Source of the DNA: Alteromonas sp. ASW11-130
Lineage (GTDB): Bacteria; Pseudomonadota; Gammaproteobacteria; Enterobacterales; Alteromonadaceae
Direction: 5' to 3'
Assembly (NCBI RefSeq): GCF_026183735.1
Contig: NZ_JAPFRE010000005.1
Location: 1-64,000, forward strand
Length of the DNA stretch: 64,000 bases
Below are positions 26,911-36,025 of the stretch, piece by piece. The position numbers and the translations under genes were made by a program. Under the pieces are notes generated by a model, which searched no databases, was not told the origin of the DNA, and saw only the letters and a program-made list of their open reading frames with translations. Positions within the stretch are counted from its first letter, which is position 1; the number at the start of each line of letters is the position of its first letter.

Positions 26911-29133
26911 CTAAGACTGTCCGTTGTTGTATCCGTATTGATCATAAAATCCACCGTAGCGTTCAGATACATCTGACTTTCGCAAATCCACTTGATTAAG
27001 CACGACACCATCTACCCGATGCCCAACTTGCAGAAAACGACCTAATCCGTTGATTATCATCTTTTCACTGGTGCTATCGGCTCGCACCACATAAATAACT
27101 GAGTCGCATGCTTTGGACACCACCATAGCATCACTTACCGCTTGTGTTGGCGCGGTATCCACTACTACATATTTATAGTGCTTTTTAAGATAGTTGATCA
27201 AGGCGCGGAAGCCATCACCGGCTAGCAGCTCCTGCGGATTAGAAGGGATAGTGCCCGCACATATCAAATCTAGCCCAGATGGTTCATCATGTACCAGACA
27301 TTCTTTGAACGAATGTGTTTTCATAATCAAATTAGATAATCCAGGTTGATAGTTAGGCACGCCAAATCGTTTGCCTATAGCTGGACGGCGTAAGTCAGCA
27401 TCTATCAAAATAGCTCTATCAAGCTGCCCTAAGGCAAAAGAGAGATTTACGGAAACCGTCGTTTTGCCCTCCTTGGGTACGCTAGAGGTCACCAATATAG
27501 CTTGATTTTGTTTTTCAATATTCATCAGGGATAGACTAGTACGTAACGTTCTGACCGCCTCAGAAAACTGATGGAATTTGTTATCGAAGTATGCACGTAA
27601 CGGTATGTCCTGCTTGCGTCGACGACTGAGAAGCGGAATAAGCCCAAGCATGCGTTGTCCTAGCTTTTTCTCCACATCTTCCACCGAACGCACACCGCTA
27701 TTGAGTGCCTCAATTATAAACGCTAAAAGAATCCCAAAACCAAAGCTAATAATAAATGCAGAACTTATCATAAGTTTTTTGTTTGGTTTGGTAGGGTTGG
27801 TCGGTGGCACAGCGGGGTCAAGAATACGCGCATTAACCGATTTAAAACCACTTAGTTCGCTGGTTTCTTTTAAGCGTTGAAACATGGAATCATAAAGTTG
27901 TTGATTGATATCTACGTCCCGTTGTAAAGCACGACGCCGATTTTCTAAATTTGACAAGCGACGGTACTCAGCCTTAGCTTTAGCCACCTCTTCCTGAAGG
28001 TTAGCTACTCTGTCTTGAGAAGCCTGATATTGAGTGGTAATACTAGAAATCAAATCGTGTATTTGCCTTTGCAACGTATCGCGTACCGATTTCAATTCCG
28101 CATTGGCAGCCTCCATTTTCGGGTGTTTGGGACCATACACATTATTTAGTTCGGACACCCTTCGCAATGCCTCGGCTTCCTGCTTGCGGACATTTTGAAT
28201 ATTAGCGTGATTTAATACCTCAGGCAGCCTTGCAAGAGCATTATAGTCGGTTCCGTTGCGTTGCGTCTGGTTGTAAATTGTTCGGTTCTTTTTGAGCGTA
28301 TCCTGTGCACTTATTAACTGACTGCTTAACTCTTCCAATTCCGTAGCTGCCAGTCCCACCACGCCATTTGACAAATTAACCAACTGATTTTTTTCGTAAA
28401 AATCTGCCAGTTTTTTCTCAGCAAAGCTTAGCTTGTCGCGTAACCCTTCCATACTTTCATTGAGAAATGATGTGGCTTTGGCTGTCATATCTACTTTAGC
28501 CTGAAGATAATTTTCGACGTATACATCACCCATCGTGTTGGCGATTTGTGCGGCTAATCCTGGTGATGAACTTACCGCCCTAATTTCAATCACTTGCGTA
28601 TTTTCTACTAACGATAAAGAAACTGACTTCATAAGCTTATTTACCGCAGCTTTCTTACGTTTTAGCGCGCGTTCATCATCAGAGAGTTGTGGCTTTTCAC
28701 GCTGAGAAATAAAGGGAACGTTTTTCTTAACCCATTCTTTTACTTTGTCCACCACGACAAACTTGTCTTTCGTTATAGGCAAAAAATGTGGGTTATTTGC
28801 CAGGTCTAATTCTTCAACTGCCCGCTCCGCTACCTGGCGTGATTGGAGAATTTCATATTGCGTCTGCATATACTCTTTACGCGTGGTATCAGTGCGGTAG
28901 ACTTCTTCAATAGAAGTGACATTAGCCTGTTGTGATTCAATCAAAAGCGACGCCGTGGCGGTGTATTGTGGCGTCATTCTCATTACTATTAAGCCGATCA
29001 GAACAGTAAACAAAATTGCCAGCAAAATGATACGCCCAGCATAGCGTTTAAACACTTGCCAATAATGCGCAAAATCGATGGTCTCATCATCAAGGATGGT
29101 ACCTTGAATCTGATCCCTCATTTTTATTGACAT
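26911..29133 (-). CDS. Wzc-type polysaccharide co-polymerase and tyrosine kinase
   Basis: Inner-membrane protein of 740 residues that would control polymer length and link the polymerase to the outer-membrane exporter. Helices at about 34-53 and 455-476 flank a periplasmic Wzz domain with long coiled coils (210-420) and a P-rich motif (DPAVPPTNPTKP) before the second helix. The cytoplasmic BY-kinase domain has Walker A SVPKEGKTT (551-559), Walker A' ILIDADLRRP (575-584) and Walker B YVVVDTAP (655-662). The C-terminal tail carries a tyrosine cluster (Y726, Y730, Y733, Y735) for autophosphorylation. Flanked by the OPX and phosphatase genes on the same strand. Confidence 0.95.
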   Translation of the reverse strand: MSIKMRDQIQGTILDDETIDFAHYWQVFKRYAGRIILLAILFTVLIGLIVMRMTPQYTATASLLIESQQANVTSIEEVYRTDTTRKEYMQTQYEILQSRQVAERAVEELDLANNPHFLPITKDKFVVVDKVKEWVKKNVPFISQREKPQLSDDERALKRKKAAVNKLMKSVSLSLVENTQVIEIRAVSSSPGLAAQIANTMGDVYVENYLQAKVDMTAKATSFLNESMEGLRDKLSFAEKKLADFYEKNQLVNLSNGVVGLAATELEELSSQLISAQDTLKKNRTIYNQTQRNGTDYNALARLPEVLNHANIQNVRKQEAEALRRVSELNNVYGPKHPKMEAANAELKSVRDTLQRQIHDLISSITTQYQASQDRVANLQEEVAKAKAEYRRLSNLENRRRALQRDVDINQQLYDSMFQRLKETSELSGFKSVNARILDPAVPPTNPTKPNKKLMISSAFIISFGFGILLAFIIEALNSGVRSVEDVEKKLGQRMLGLIPLLSRRRKQDIPLRAYFDNKFHQFSEAVRTLRTSLSLMNIEKQNQAILVTSSVPKEGKTTVSVNLSFALGQLDRAILIDADLRRPAIGKRFGVPNYQPGLSNLIMKTHSFKECLVHDEPSGLDLICAGTIPSNPQELLAGDGFRALINYLKKHYKYVVVDTAPTQAVSDAMVVSKACDSVIYVVRADSTSEKMIINGLGRFLQVGHRVDGVVLNQVDLRKSDVSERYGGFYDQYGYNNGQS

Positions 29134-29193
29134 AGCTAGTACATCCTCGTTATTGGGCGAATATATTCGCGGATTCTTTGATTTCGAGTGGGG

Positions 29194-29739
29194 CTAGAAA
29201 AAGCGTTGTTGCACGGTAATGACATCGCCGGGCTGAATAAGCTCACTCACACTTACTTCAAGCGTGATCTGCTGACCATTTTGATGGCGCACAATCTGGA
29301 TATCTGAACGGGATGCCCGTTCGGTATAGCCACCCGCCAGAGCAGCAGCTTTATTTACGGATAACCCGGGTTGGTATGGATAACCGCCAGGCTGCTTGAC
29401 TTCCCCGTCAATAAAAAAAGGGCGATATTCAATTATCGTAACTGCCACGGAAGGGTTAATCAGATAGTCTCCTTTTAGCCCTTGGTAAATCAACTTTTCT
29501 ACTTCAGAAAGTGTGAGCCCCACCAGTTCAAGCTCACCTAAAAATGGATAATTGATTTTCCCAATATCGGGCAGACGCGTTTCTAACGATAAATCTTGCT
29601 GCCCAAAAACACTTATTGAGATTTTATCTCCCACACCAAGTCGGTATTGACTCATGTTTAAATTGCCTTGCTGAGCGCAAGCCGTAAATGCGCAAAACAT
29701 TACGATGCTGAGGAGCAGGCTATTTATTGGTTTTTGCAT
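29194..29739 (-). CDS. Polysaccharide export lipoprotein (OPX, short Wza-like)
   Basis: Periplasmic-facing outer-membrane polysaccharide export protein of 181 residues. It has a signal peptide and lipobox FTAC with the lipidated Cys21. A Poly_export domain follows, with YRLGVGDKISISVFGQQDLS, then INPSVAVTIIEYRPFFIDGEVKQPGGYPY (SLBB start). It lacks the C-terminal helix that forms the outer-membrane pore in E. coli Wza. It therefore probably works together with the beta-barrel encoded immediately upstream, whose stop overlaps this start as TAATG. Confidence 0.92.
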   Translation of the reverse strand: MQKPINSLLLSIVMFCAFTACAQQGNLNMSQYRLGVGDKISISVFGQQDLSLETRLPDIGKINYPFLGELELVGLTLSEVEKLIYQGLKGDYLINPSVAVTIIEYRPFFIDGEVKQPGGYPYQPGLSVNKAAALAGGYTERASRSDIQIVRHQNGQQITLEVSVSELIQPGDVITVQQRFF

Positions 29740-30938
29740 TAAAGCGTGACCCTTGCACTTATACCATAGACATTTCTATCGAAGGTGACATCTTCACGAT
29801 CACTATCTCGATTACTAAACTGGTAAAAAATACCGAATAACAACCATCGTCTAAATTGGTAATCCGCTGACAAGTCCACCCGTGTCACGTCGTCGGTTCG
29901 TTCAGCGGTTGGGGGACCTACGTATTCATCTTGAAAATAAACGAAGGCAGTCTTGGTTGAAAATCGCTCGACCCATTCATGATTCCAAGTTGCTCGGTAA
30001 TCTCGGGTTTCAATAAAATCTGCATCAGACGTGGTTTCGCGAGTATCGGTGCTGGTCGCTAATTCGAAGTGAGAGTAGGTTAACGGGCTCCACTTTACAC
30101 CCACCTCCCATTCGGCGCCGGAAAAGTCTTCACGAAGGGCCGAATCAAAATCTTTTTCTTTATAACCCGCTTTCGCAAATCCTTTAGTTGTAGCGCTCGC
30201 CCGCCAGGTCACGCCCGCCATTACACTCTGCTCGACACTGTCTAGCGGGTTAGATGGATCGGCTGCGTTATCGTAAGAAATATCGGTCGTCCCAATTTCG
30301 ATCACAGCCCGCGCGTGACCACCGATTTTATATGCGAACGCCGCCCCTATGTCGGTATAATCTCTGTCTCTAAACAGATACGTTCCAATGCCTTTGTCGT
30401 AATCTAAGGAAGAGTACCCAGCCTTTAAGTCAAGCCTTCCCCGCGCGGACAAAGCGCCGAATGAGTAAACGCCATCGATACCGGAGTTGTTCCAGGTATC
30501 AACCTCGGTTAATGAACGGGCATTGCCATTAGAATATCTGCGCCCCCGTTCATCGTGTCCGTCTTCATATGTTGCTATAGCATCAAAGCGATGACGGCTA
30601 CCAAACTCAAAGTCACCATATAGACGAATAAGATGATCGGTGTAGTTATCAGCATCGCTATCAAAATAATCACCCCGCTCAATGCGATAAGCTAACCCTA
30701 ATTCATGCGTACTAAAGCGCGTTATAGCATTTAATTCTGGCGCTACAATACTTCTCCAGCTCGATATACTTTCCTCACCGTCGCTGGCATAGGTGACATT
30801 GTCTATATATGAAAGCTGGGAATTAAGCTCAGGAATCAGATCAAAATTACCAAGCTGGATACGCCCGTCTTCTTGTGTAAAAACGGGAGGTGAAATTGCA
30901 ATCGTAAGGGCGATGACGCCGTAAGTCCGTTTTATCAT
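29739..30938 (-). CDS. Outer-membrane beta-barrel of the exopolysaccharide exporter (VpsM-like)
   Basis: Exported barrel protein of about 400 residues with a signal peptide (MIKRTYGVIALTIAISPPVFT) and then many amphipathic strands separated by acidic turns, ending VYGISARVTL. It resembles the beta-barrel porin-2 type proteins encoded with OPX lipoproteins in Vibrio and Alteromonas polysaccharide loci. The start is set at ATG 30938 because the signal peptide begins there; an in-frame ATG lies at 30950 and the frame is open to 30992. As the first gene of the export operon it probably provides the outer-membrane channel that the short OPX protein lacks. The role is inferred. Confidence 0.8.
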   Translation of the reverse strand: MIKRTYGVIALTIAISPPVFTQEDGRIQLGNFDLIPELNSQLSYIDNVTYASDGEESISSWRSIVAPELNAITRFSTHELGLAYRIERGDYFDSDADNYTDHLIRLYGDFEFGSRHRFDAIATYEDGHDERGRRYSNGNARSLTEVDTWNNSGIDGVYSFGALSARGRLDLKAGYSSLDYDKGIGTYLFRDRDYTDIGAAFAYKIGGHARAVIEIGTTDISYDNAADPSNPLDSVEQSVMAGVTWRASATTKGFAKAGYKEKDFDSALREDFSGAEWEVGVKWSPLTYSHFELATSTDTRETTSDADFIETRDYRATWNHEWVERFSTKTAFVYFQDEYVGPPTAERTDDVTRVDLSADYQFRRWLLFGIFYQFSNRDSDREDVTFDRNVYGISARVTL

Positions 30939-31376
30939 GTTATCTCGCATTATTGGGGTTTTAATCGAAAAACGTTCTAGATCCATAGCCAAAGCGCGTT
31001 ATTGGTTAGCTGGATAGCACATTTCTCAAATATAGAACATTTATCTAGAAAGATGCATGCGAATAGTATGCCAGTTAACGAATTTACAAATCCGCGTAAT
31101 TTTCGTACAGCCTTACTACTAAAAATTACCTTCAATTTGATACCAAATCTCAGGCAATGATTATTAAACTTTTGCAATGTGCCGCTAACGCTCGAAAATT
31201 AGGAAAAAAATTTAATTGCACTTCGTCACGTTTTAGCGTTTGATCTACGCCTTCTAAAAACTGGAACATTTGTTGCTTTCGTATTGGGTAAGCATGAAAT
31301 TGGAAGTCTTCGGAAATGATGCTTTTTTCCACCCAGACCTCGTATTATCTGGTTTATCACGCGGAGCACTTGAAAA
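30939..31376. promoter_or_regulatory. Divergent control region of the exopolysaccharide cluster
   Basis: AT-rich spacer of about 440 bases between the leftward export operon and the rightward priming transferase gene, so it should hold both main promoters of the cluster. Short open frames on the minus strand here lack ribosome sites and look accidental. AAATT and AATTT (around 31196-31212) flank a poly-A run, and GCATGC occurs near 31055. I recognise no defined regulator site, JUMPstart or riboswitch. Confidence 0.5.
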
Positions 31377-32834
31377 ATGAAATTTAATTTACTTGACAGT
31401 CAGACGCTAATTAGCAACACCATGACGAAAAAAGTCGATGATAAGGGTGTTAAGGGTTACTACCAAAGTAGTTTCTCTACTTTGTATCGTTTGATTGACT
31501 TATCCCTCATTACGTTCTGCTTTTATCTAGCAATGTTTTATTATGACCTAGGGGTGAGTACCACGGCGCTTATTCTACTATTCGTGAACGTGGTTACCTT
31601 TCAACTTACCGCTGAGGGATTTGACTTGTACCGTTCCTGGCGCAGTAGCCACACGACCTCGATGCTTCGCTGTAGCGCAATGACCTGGCTGGTAAGCTGT
31701 GTAGCAACGTTAACCATTGGGTATTTTTTGGCCTACAGTTTAACACTTTCACCTGAAATGGTATCTGTGTGGTTCGGAACATCGTTGATTCTTCTACTTA
31801 CGTGGAGAATCGGTATGCGCCAGATTTTGTTTAAAATTCGCAAAAGTGGCATGAATACACGTACCGCTATTATTATTGGCGCCAACCAAGTGGGTTACAA
31901 TATGGCGTTGCAAATGGTCGAAAATGACCAGTTAGGTATCAATTTTAAAGGCGTGTTTGATGACCGTATCGAAGATCGCGACGCACAGAACTTTCAAGAT
32001 CAGATAAAAGGGAATATTGAACAGGCAATTGAGATGGCAAAAAATCACCAGGTTGATTACATCTATATTGCACTACCTACTTCCGCAGAAGACAGAATTA
32101 AAGCTATTCTTGAAAAGTGTAGTGATACTACGGCGAACGTGTATCTTATTCCTAATTTCTTTATGTACTCTTTATTGAATTCGCGCTGGCAGACGGTTGG
32201 CAATGTTCAGGCGTTAAGTGTTTACGATACGCCTTTCCAAGGTGCTAACGATGTATTTAAGCGGATTGAAGACGTTGTAGTAAGCACAGCCATTCTTGCA
32301 GTTCTCGCGATTCCGATGTTACTTATCGCGGCGGCCGTTAAATTGACCTCACCGGGTCCCGCTATCTTTAAGCAAAAACGATACGGATTGGACGGTAAGG
32401 AAATTACTGTGTATAAATTTCGTTCCATGTGTACACAGGATAATGGGGCTGTGGTTAAGCAAGCAACGAAGAATGATCCCCGCGTAACGAAGTTAGGTGC
32501 CTTTTTACGCCGTACCTCGTTAGATGAACTTCCCCAATTTATAAACGTTTTGCAGGGACGTATGTCCATTGTAGGGCCACGTCCTCATGCCGTCGCGCAC
32601 AACGAACAATACCGAAAATTAATTACCGGTTATATGCTACGACATAAAGTTCGTCCGGGTATCACTGGCTGGGCTCAGATTAACGGACTTCGTGGCGAAA
32701 CCGAAACCGTTAACAAAATGGCTAAACGTGTTGAATACGACTTAGATTACATGCACAGATGGTCAGTGTGGTTTGATTTAAAAATCATTCTTAAAACCAT
32801 TGTGGGCGGCTTTTCTGGCAAGCACGTCTATTAA
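31377..32834 (+). CDS. Undecaprenyl-phosphate glucose phosphotransferase (WcaJ/VpsL-like)
   Basis: Polyisoprenyl-phosphate hexose-1-phosphate transferase that starts repeat-unit synthesis by moving a hexose-phosphate, probably glucose, to undecaprenyl phosphate. The N-terminal half has four hydrophobic helices (about 30-150) and a Rossmann-like domain starting TAIIIGANQVG. The catalytic domain begins with a re-entrant helix near 300-325 and the family motifs LTSPGPAIFKQKRYG, VYKFRSM, RRTSLDELPQFINVL, MSIVGPRPH and RPGITGWAQINGLRG. Shine-Dalgarno GGAG (31363-31366) supports the start. It is divergent from the export operon and followed by a strong terminator, so it is transcribed alone. Confidence 0.95.
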   Translation: MKFNLLDSQTLISNTMTKKVDDKGVKGYYQSSFSTLYRLIDLSLITFCFYLAMFYYDLGVSTTALILLFVNVVTFQLTAEGFDLYRSWRSSHTTSMLRCSAMTWLVSCVATLTIGYFLAYSLTLSPEMVSVWFGTSLILLLTWRIGMRQILFKIRKSGMNTRTAIIIGANQVGYNMALQMVENDQLGINFKGVFDDRIEDRDAQNFQDQIKGNIEQAIEMAKNHQVDYIYIALPTSAEDRIKAILEKCSDTTANVYLIPNFFMYSLLNSRWQTVGNVQALSVYDTPFQGANDVFKRIEDVVVSTAILAVLAIPMLLIAAAVKLTSPGPAIFKQKRYGLDGKEITVYKFRSMCTQDNGAVVKQATKNDPRVTKLGAFLRRTSLDELPQFINVLQGRMSIVGPRPHAVAHNEQYRKLITGYMLRHKVRPGITGWAQINGLRGETETVNKMAKRVEYDLDYMHRWSVWFDLKIILKTIVGGFSGKHVY

Positions 32835-32855
32835 ATTATTTCTATTTGCTCCGTC

Positions 32856-32879
32856 AAGGCCTCATTCGAGGCCTTTTTT
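32856..32879 (+). terminator. Rho-independent terminator after priming transferase
   Basis: AAGGCCTC (32856-32863) and GAGGCCTT (32868-32875) form a perfect 8-bp stem with an ATTC loop, followed by a run of T to 32879. Confidence 0.92.
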
Positions 32880-32931
32880 AATGCTATAAGTTCGCTACAC
32901 TACCCAATAAATAAAGGAAGGAGCAACGTAA

Positions 32932-33255
32932 ATGACGCAGGGCTCATGTAATTGCGGAAGGGTGAAGTTTCATTGCTCAACAAACATACGAGACGTGTAT
33001 ATTTGTCACTGCTCAATTTGTCGCAAGTCAACAGGAAGCGCTGGAATAGCGGTTTCAATTATCCTTAACGACGATTTTAAATGGATACAAGGTAAAGAAC
33101 TGATAACAACATGGGAAAAACCAGGCCACGATTGGCAAACCAGTTTTTGTAGCCGATGCGGATCTCCACTCCCCGGACAAAATGATGATATACGAACTTA
33201 TATTCCGGTTAGTTTGCTTGATACAGGCGCTGTAAAATTAAAAATTAAACATTAA
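32932..33255 (+). CDS. GFA-family zinc protein, C-terminus shortened by tandem duplication
   Basis: Small protein of the glutathione-dependent formaldehyde-activating (GFA/CENP-V) family. The zinc ligands are complete: CNC (6-8), CHCSIC (25-30) and FCSRCG (about 80-85). It stops after 107 residues at TAA 33253. In the same frame beyond the stop the sequence continues KIKQHLFTESKASWEEI to a TAG at 33313, which is the usual family ending. The stop was created by a 21-base tandem duplication, so about 13 residues are lost. The zinc core should fold, but activity is uncertain. It is monocistronic between the priming transferase terminator and the MarR gene. Confidence 0.8.
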   Translation: MTQGSCNCGRVKFHCSTNIRDVYICHCSICRKSTGSAGIAVSIILNDDFKWIQGKELITTWEKPGHDWQTSFCSRCGSPLPGQNDDIRTYIPVSLLDTGAVKLKIKH

Positions 33256-33276
33256 ACATTAAAAATTAAACAACAT
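33238..33276 (+). repeat. 21-bp AT-rich tandem duplication
   Basis: The 21 bases at 33238-33258 begin again at 33259 (TTAAAAATTAAACA then diverging at CATT versus ACAT). Because 21 is a multiple of three, the frame is kept but a CAT-TAA junction introduces a stop into the GFA-family gene. Confidence 0.75.
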
Positions 33277-33608
33277 CTTTTCACCGAATCAAAAGCGTCG
33301 TGGGAAGAGATATAGACAATCTATATCTGTCTATATTCGCACATTATTGACTCAAAGATGGCGAGGCTCATTCCGCCAGCGCAATCGCTATTTAATTTAT
33401 GTAGTTGCGCTCCCCTTCCCTGCACGTTCACTCGCTCGAACAACGTTGTGCCAATAGACTTAGATTACCTTTGCGCGAGCCGATTGGTGAGAAAGCAGAC
33501 AAACACGTAGCAATGAATTAACAGGCGATTTGAGGAAAGCATCCTACGCAGGCGAGCGCAAACGAACTATCTTGTGCGATCGTTTCTTTCCCTGGTAACG
33601 TTAATCTT
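33256..33608. other. Non-coding region with AT-rich hairpin
   Basis: This 353-base region holds the in-frame relic of the GFA gene's end (to 33315) and an overlapping AT-rich inverted repeat, AGATATAG (33308-33315) and CTATATCT (33321-33328). The remainder, up to the MarR gene end, shows no open frame or known signal. Confidence 0.5.
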
Positions 33609-34070
33609 TCAGATTTGCAAAGAACTCGCATGCTCGTATAGCTGGTCAATTAAGGCACTGAATTGCGCTTGCTCTTCCTTAGTAAAACATTTTAGCAATG
33701 CACGTTCATATTCATAAGAAAGAGGAACAATTTCGTCATAAACTGACTTCCCCGTGGTAGACAAGCGGATGACCGAGCGGCGCTTATCATCTTCTGCCAT
33801 ATCCCTTTCTATAAGCTTTCGCTTAAGCAATTTACTTACTGAACGGCTTAAAATAGACTTTTCGATTTGTGTTTTGGCGCTGATTTCATCGGCAGAAATA
33901 TCCGGATATTCCCCCAACACCGCCATAATGCGCCATTCCGTGATAGAGATAGCGAATTTATCTTTATATATATCAGCAACCAAGCTACTGACTTTGTTTG
34001 ACAATATGGACAAACGGTAGGGCAAAAAGCGCTCAAGTTTCAAAATCGAATCGTTGTTCTCACTCGACAT
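33609..34070 (-). CDS. MarR-family transcriptional regulator
   Basis: Dimeric winged-helix repressor of 153 residues. The DNA-binding core is TEWRIMAVLGEYPDISADEI, then SKLLKRKLIERDMAEDDKRRSVIRLSTTGK, where the DDKR wing motif and LT-G end are typical of MarR proteins. It is divergent from hppD across a short spacer carrying two palindromes, so it probably controls hppD and the following VOC gene and itself. A ligand such as homogentisate or another aromatic acid is plausible from the context but not shown. Confidence 0.9.
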   Translation of the reverse strand: MSSENNDSILKLERFLPYRLSILSNKVSSLVADIYKDKFAISITEWRIMAVLGEYPDISADEISAKTQIEKSILSRSVSKLLKRKLIERDMAEDDKRRSVIRLSTTGKSVYDEIVPLSYEYERALLKCFTKEEQAQFSALIDQLYEHASSLQI

Positions 34071-34127
34071 ACAGTGTCCTATATAGTTTCCACCACTTTA
34101 ACCCCTGGCACTGAGCATATTTGACAA

Positions 34128-34164
34128 TAGTTGTTGTTGCAACTAAATTGGTTGCCATTGCAAC
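34128..34164. promoter_or_regulatory. Two palindromic operator candidates between marR and hppD
   Basis: TAGTTG-N6-CAACTA (34128-34145) is a perfect 6-bp inverted repeat, and GTTGC-CATT-GCAAC (34151-34164) is a second one 5 bases further on. Both contain the same GTTG/CAAC arms and lie in the divergent spacer, the expected place for MarR binding sites. Confidence 0.6.
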
Positions 34165-34245
34165 TATTAGCTTTCATCCGCACTTTCTTTTTTTCTGTGG
34201 CTGGGGACTATGGTTAATACTTATAACGAGATAGAGGGGAGTAGT

Positions 34246-35334
34246 ATGGCTGATTTATTTGAAAACCCAATGGGATTGGATGGATTTGAGTTTGTTGAAT
34301 TTTCCGCGCCAGAAAAAGGCATTCTGGAACCCGTATTTGAGTCAATGGGGTTCACTAAGGTTGCTGTACATAAATCTAAGCAAGTAGAATTATGGCGTCA
34401 AGGCGACATCAACTTTGTTACCAATTACGAACCTAAAAGTCACGCAGCCTACTATGCTGAAGAGCATGGTGCGGGTGCTTGTGGCATGGCTTTCCGAGTT
34501 AAGAACGCGCAATACGCTTATAAAGAAGTACTTAAAAAAGGTGCACAACCTGTTGAGGTACATACTGGCCCCATGGAACTTCGCTTACCTGCAATAAAAG
34601 GTATCGGTGGCGCCACCCTTTATCTGATTGACCGTTATAAAGAAGGTGAAAGCATCTACGATATCGATTTTGAATGGATTGAAGGTGTTGACCGTAGGCC
34701 TGAAGGTTGTGGATTCCATACCTTAGATCACCTTACACATAACGTATACCGTGGTCGAATGGAGTACTGGGCAAACTATTATACTAAGTTGTTCAATTTC
34801 CGTGAAATTCGCTATTTCGATATTAAGGGTGAATATACCGGTTTGCTTTCAAAAGCGATGACAGCGCCAGATGGCAAAATTCGTATTCCTTTAAACGAAG
34901 AAGCAGCTGGCGGTGGCGGTCAGATCGAAGAATACTTGATGAAGTATAACGGCGAAGGCATTCAGCACATCGCTTTTTCTTGCGACAATTTGCTTGAATG
35001 TTGGGATCGCTTGAAGAAGCAAGGTATGAAGTTCATGACAGCGCCCCCTGAAACCTATTACCAAATGCTGGAAGAACGTTTACCTGGACATGGTGAACCT
35101 ACCGAAGAGTTAAAATCTCGTGGTATTTTACTTGATGGAACAACCGAAGGTGAGAAGCCTCGTTTATTGCTGCAAATTTTCTCTGAAAACATGCTTGGAC
35201 CAGTATTTTTTGAGTTTATTCAGCGTAAAGAAGATGAAGGTTTTGGTGAAGGTAACTTTAAAGCCTTATTTGAGTCTATCGAACGTGATCAGTTAAATCG
35301 GGGTGTGATTAAGAAAAAAGACGAGGTTGCCTAA
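34246..35334 (+). CDS. hppD: 4-hydroxyphenylpyruvate dioxygenase
   Basis: Fe(II) enzyme converting 4-hydroxyphenylpyruvate to homogentisate in tyrosine breakdown. It has 362 residues in two VOC domains. The iron ligands are visible in the second domain: His in LDHLTHNV, His in GIQHIAFSC, and Glu in VFFEFIQRK near the C-terminus. The family's C-terminal [18 protein letters not shown] block is complete. The start is ATG 34246 (MADLFENP), supported by GAGGGGAG just upstream; the frame is open to 34210. Its stop overlaps the start of a second VOC-family gene (TAATG). Probably controlled by the divergent MarR protein. Confidence 0.95.
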   Translation: MADLFENPMGLDGFEFVEFSAPEKGILEPVFESMGFTKVAVHKSKQVELWRQGDINFVTNYEPKSHAAYYAEEHGAGACGMAFRVKNAQYAYKEVLKKGAQPVEVHTGPMELRLPAIKGIGGATLYLIDRYKEGESIYDIDFEWIEGVDRRPEGCGFHTLDHLTHNVYRGRMEYWANYYTKLFNFREIRYFDIKGEYTGLLSKAMTAPDGKIRIPLNEEAAGGGGQIEEYLMKYNGEGIQHIAFSCDNLLECWDRLKKQGMKFMTAPPETYYQMLEERLPGHGEPTEELKSRGILLDGTTEGEKPRLLLQIFSENMLGPVFFEFIQRKEDEGFGEGNFKALFESIERDQLNRGVIKKKDEVA

Positions 35335-35882
35335 TGACGATTAAACGTATTCATCACGTTGCATATCGCTGTAAGGATGCCAAAGAGACAGTTACTTTTT
35401 ATCGTGACTTGTTAGGCATGGATTTTCAGCTTGCTATTGCTGAAAACGAAGTACCTTCAACCAAAGAACCCGATCCCTATATGCACGTTTTCCTTGACGC
35501 TGGGATGGGCAATGTCTTGGCGTTTTTTGAAATACCTAACTCCCCAGAGATGGGGCGCGATACCAATACCCCAGCCTGGGTACAACACATTGCGTTTGAA
35601 GTAGACAGCATGGATGAACTTTTGGCTGCGAAAGAAAAGTTAGAAAGTAATGGCGTTAGCGTATTGGGTCCGACAGACCACACTATCTTTAAGTCAATTT
35701 ACTTTTTCGATCCTAACGGCCATCGTATCGAACTGGCGGCCAATACGGCCAAGCCTGGTATGCTGGAAGAATTAAAACGTGTTGCACCCGATATGCTGGA
35801 AGAATGGTCTAAAACCAAACAAGCGCCCAAACATGCAGATTGGTTGCATAGCGGCGGCGATATTTCTGGTGCAAAAAGCTAA
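35334..35882 (+). CDS. VOC-family dioxygenase/glyoxalase-like protein
   Basis: Single-domain vicinal-oxygen-chelate protein of 182 residues. It starts IKRIHHVAYRCKDAKETVTFYRDLLGM, which holds the first metal His, continues with AWVQHIAFEVDS (second His), and has FFDPNGHRIELA with the final Glu. The C-terminal 45 residues are a helical extension rich in charged residues. It is translationally coupled to hppD, so a role in tyrosine or homogentisate metabolism is likely, but the exact reaction is unknown. The unit ends at a clear terminator. Confidence 0.85.
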   Translation: MTIKRIHHVAYRCKDAKETVTFYRDLLGMDFQLAIAENEVPSTKEPDPYMHVFLDAGMGNVLAFFEIPNSPEMGRDTNTPAWVQHIAFEVDSMDELLAAKEKLESNGVSVLGPTDHTIFKSIYFFDPNGHRIELAANTAKPGMLEELKRVAPDMLEEWSKTKQAPKHADWLHSGGDISGAKS

Positions 35883-35906
35883 TCATCAGCGCCATAGATA
35901 AATCTT

Positions 35907-35944
35907 AAAGCCACATTTGTGTAAACATATGTGGCTTTTTTTTG
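35907..35944 (+). terminator. Rho-independent terminator after hppD-VOC operon
   Basis: AAAGCCACAT (35907-35916) and ATGTGGCTTT (35929-35938) form a 10-bp stem with a 12-base loop and are followed by a long T-run to about 35943. Confidence 0.92.
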
Positions 35945-36025
35945 CCCCTACATTTAGTTTTAATGAGCTCATCTTCCGATATCTAACATTTTATTATTGG
36001 CTCGTACGTAATGAAGGTCTCCGAG

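Noticed and set aside
30977-31332. Two minus-strand frames of 60-66 codons in the exopolysaccharide control region
   Set aside because: No ribosome site and no recognisable domain; the composition is that of AT-rich spacer.
25522-31376. JUMPstart/ops element expected before polysaccharide operons
   Set aside because: No GGCGGTAG-type core was found in either strand of the long gaps.
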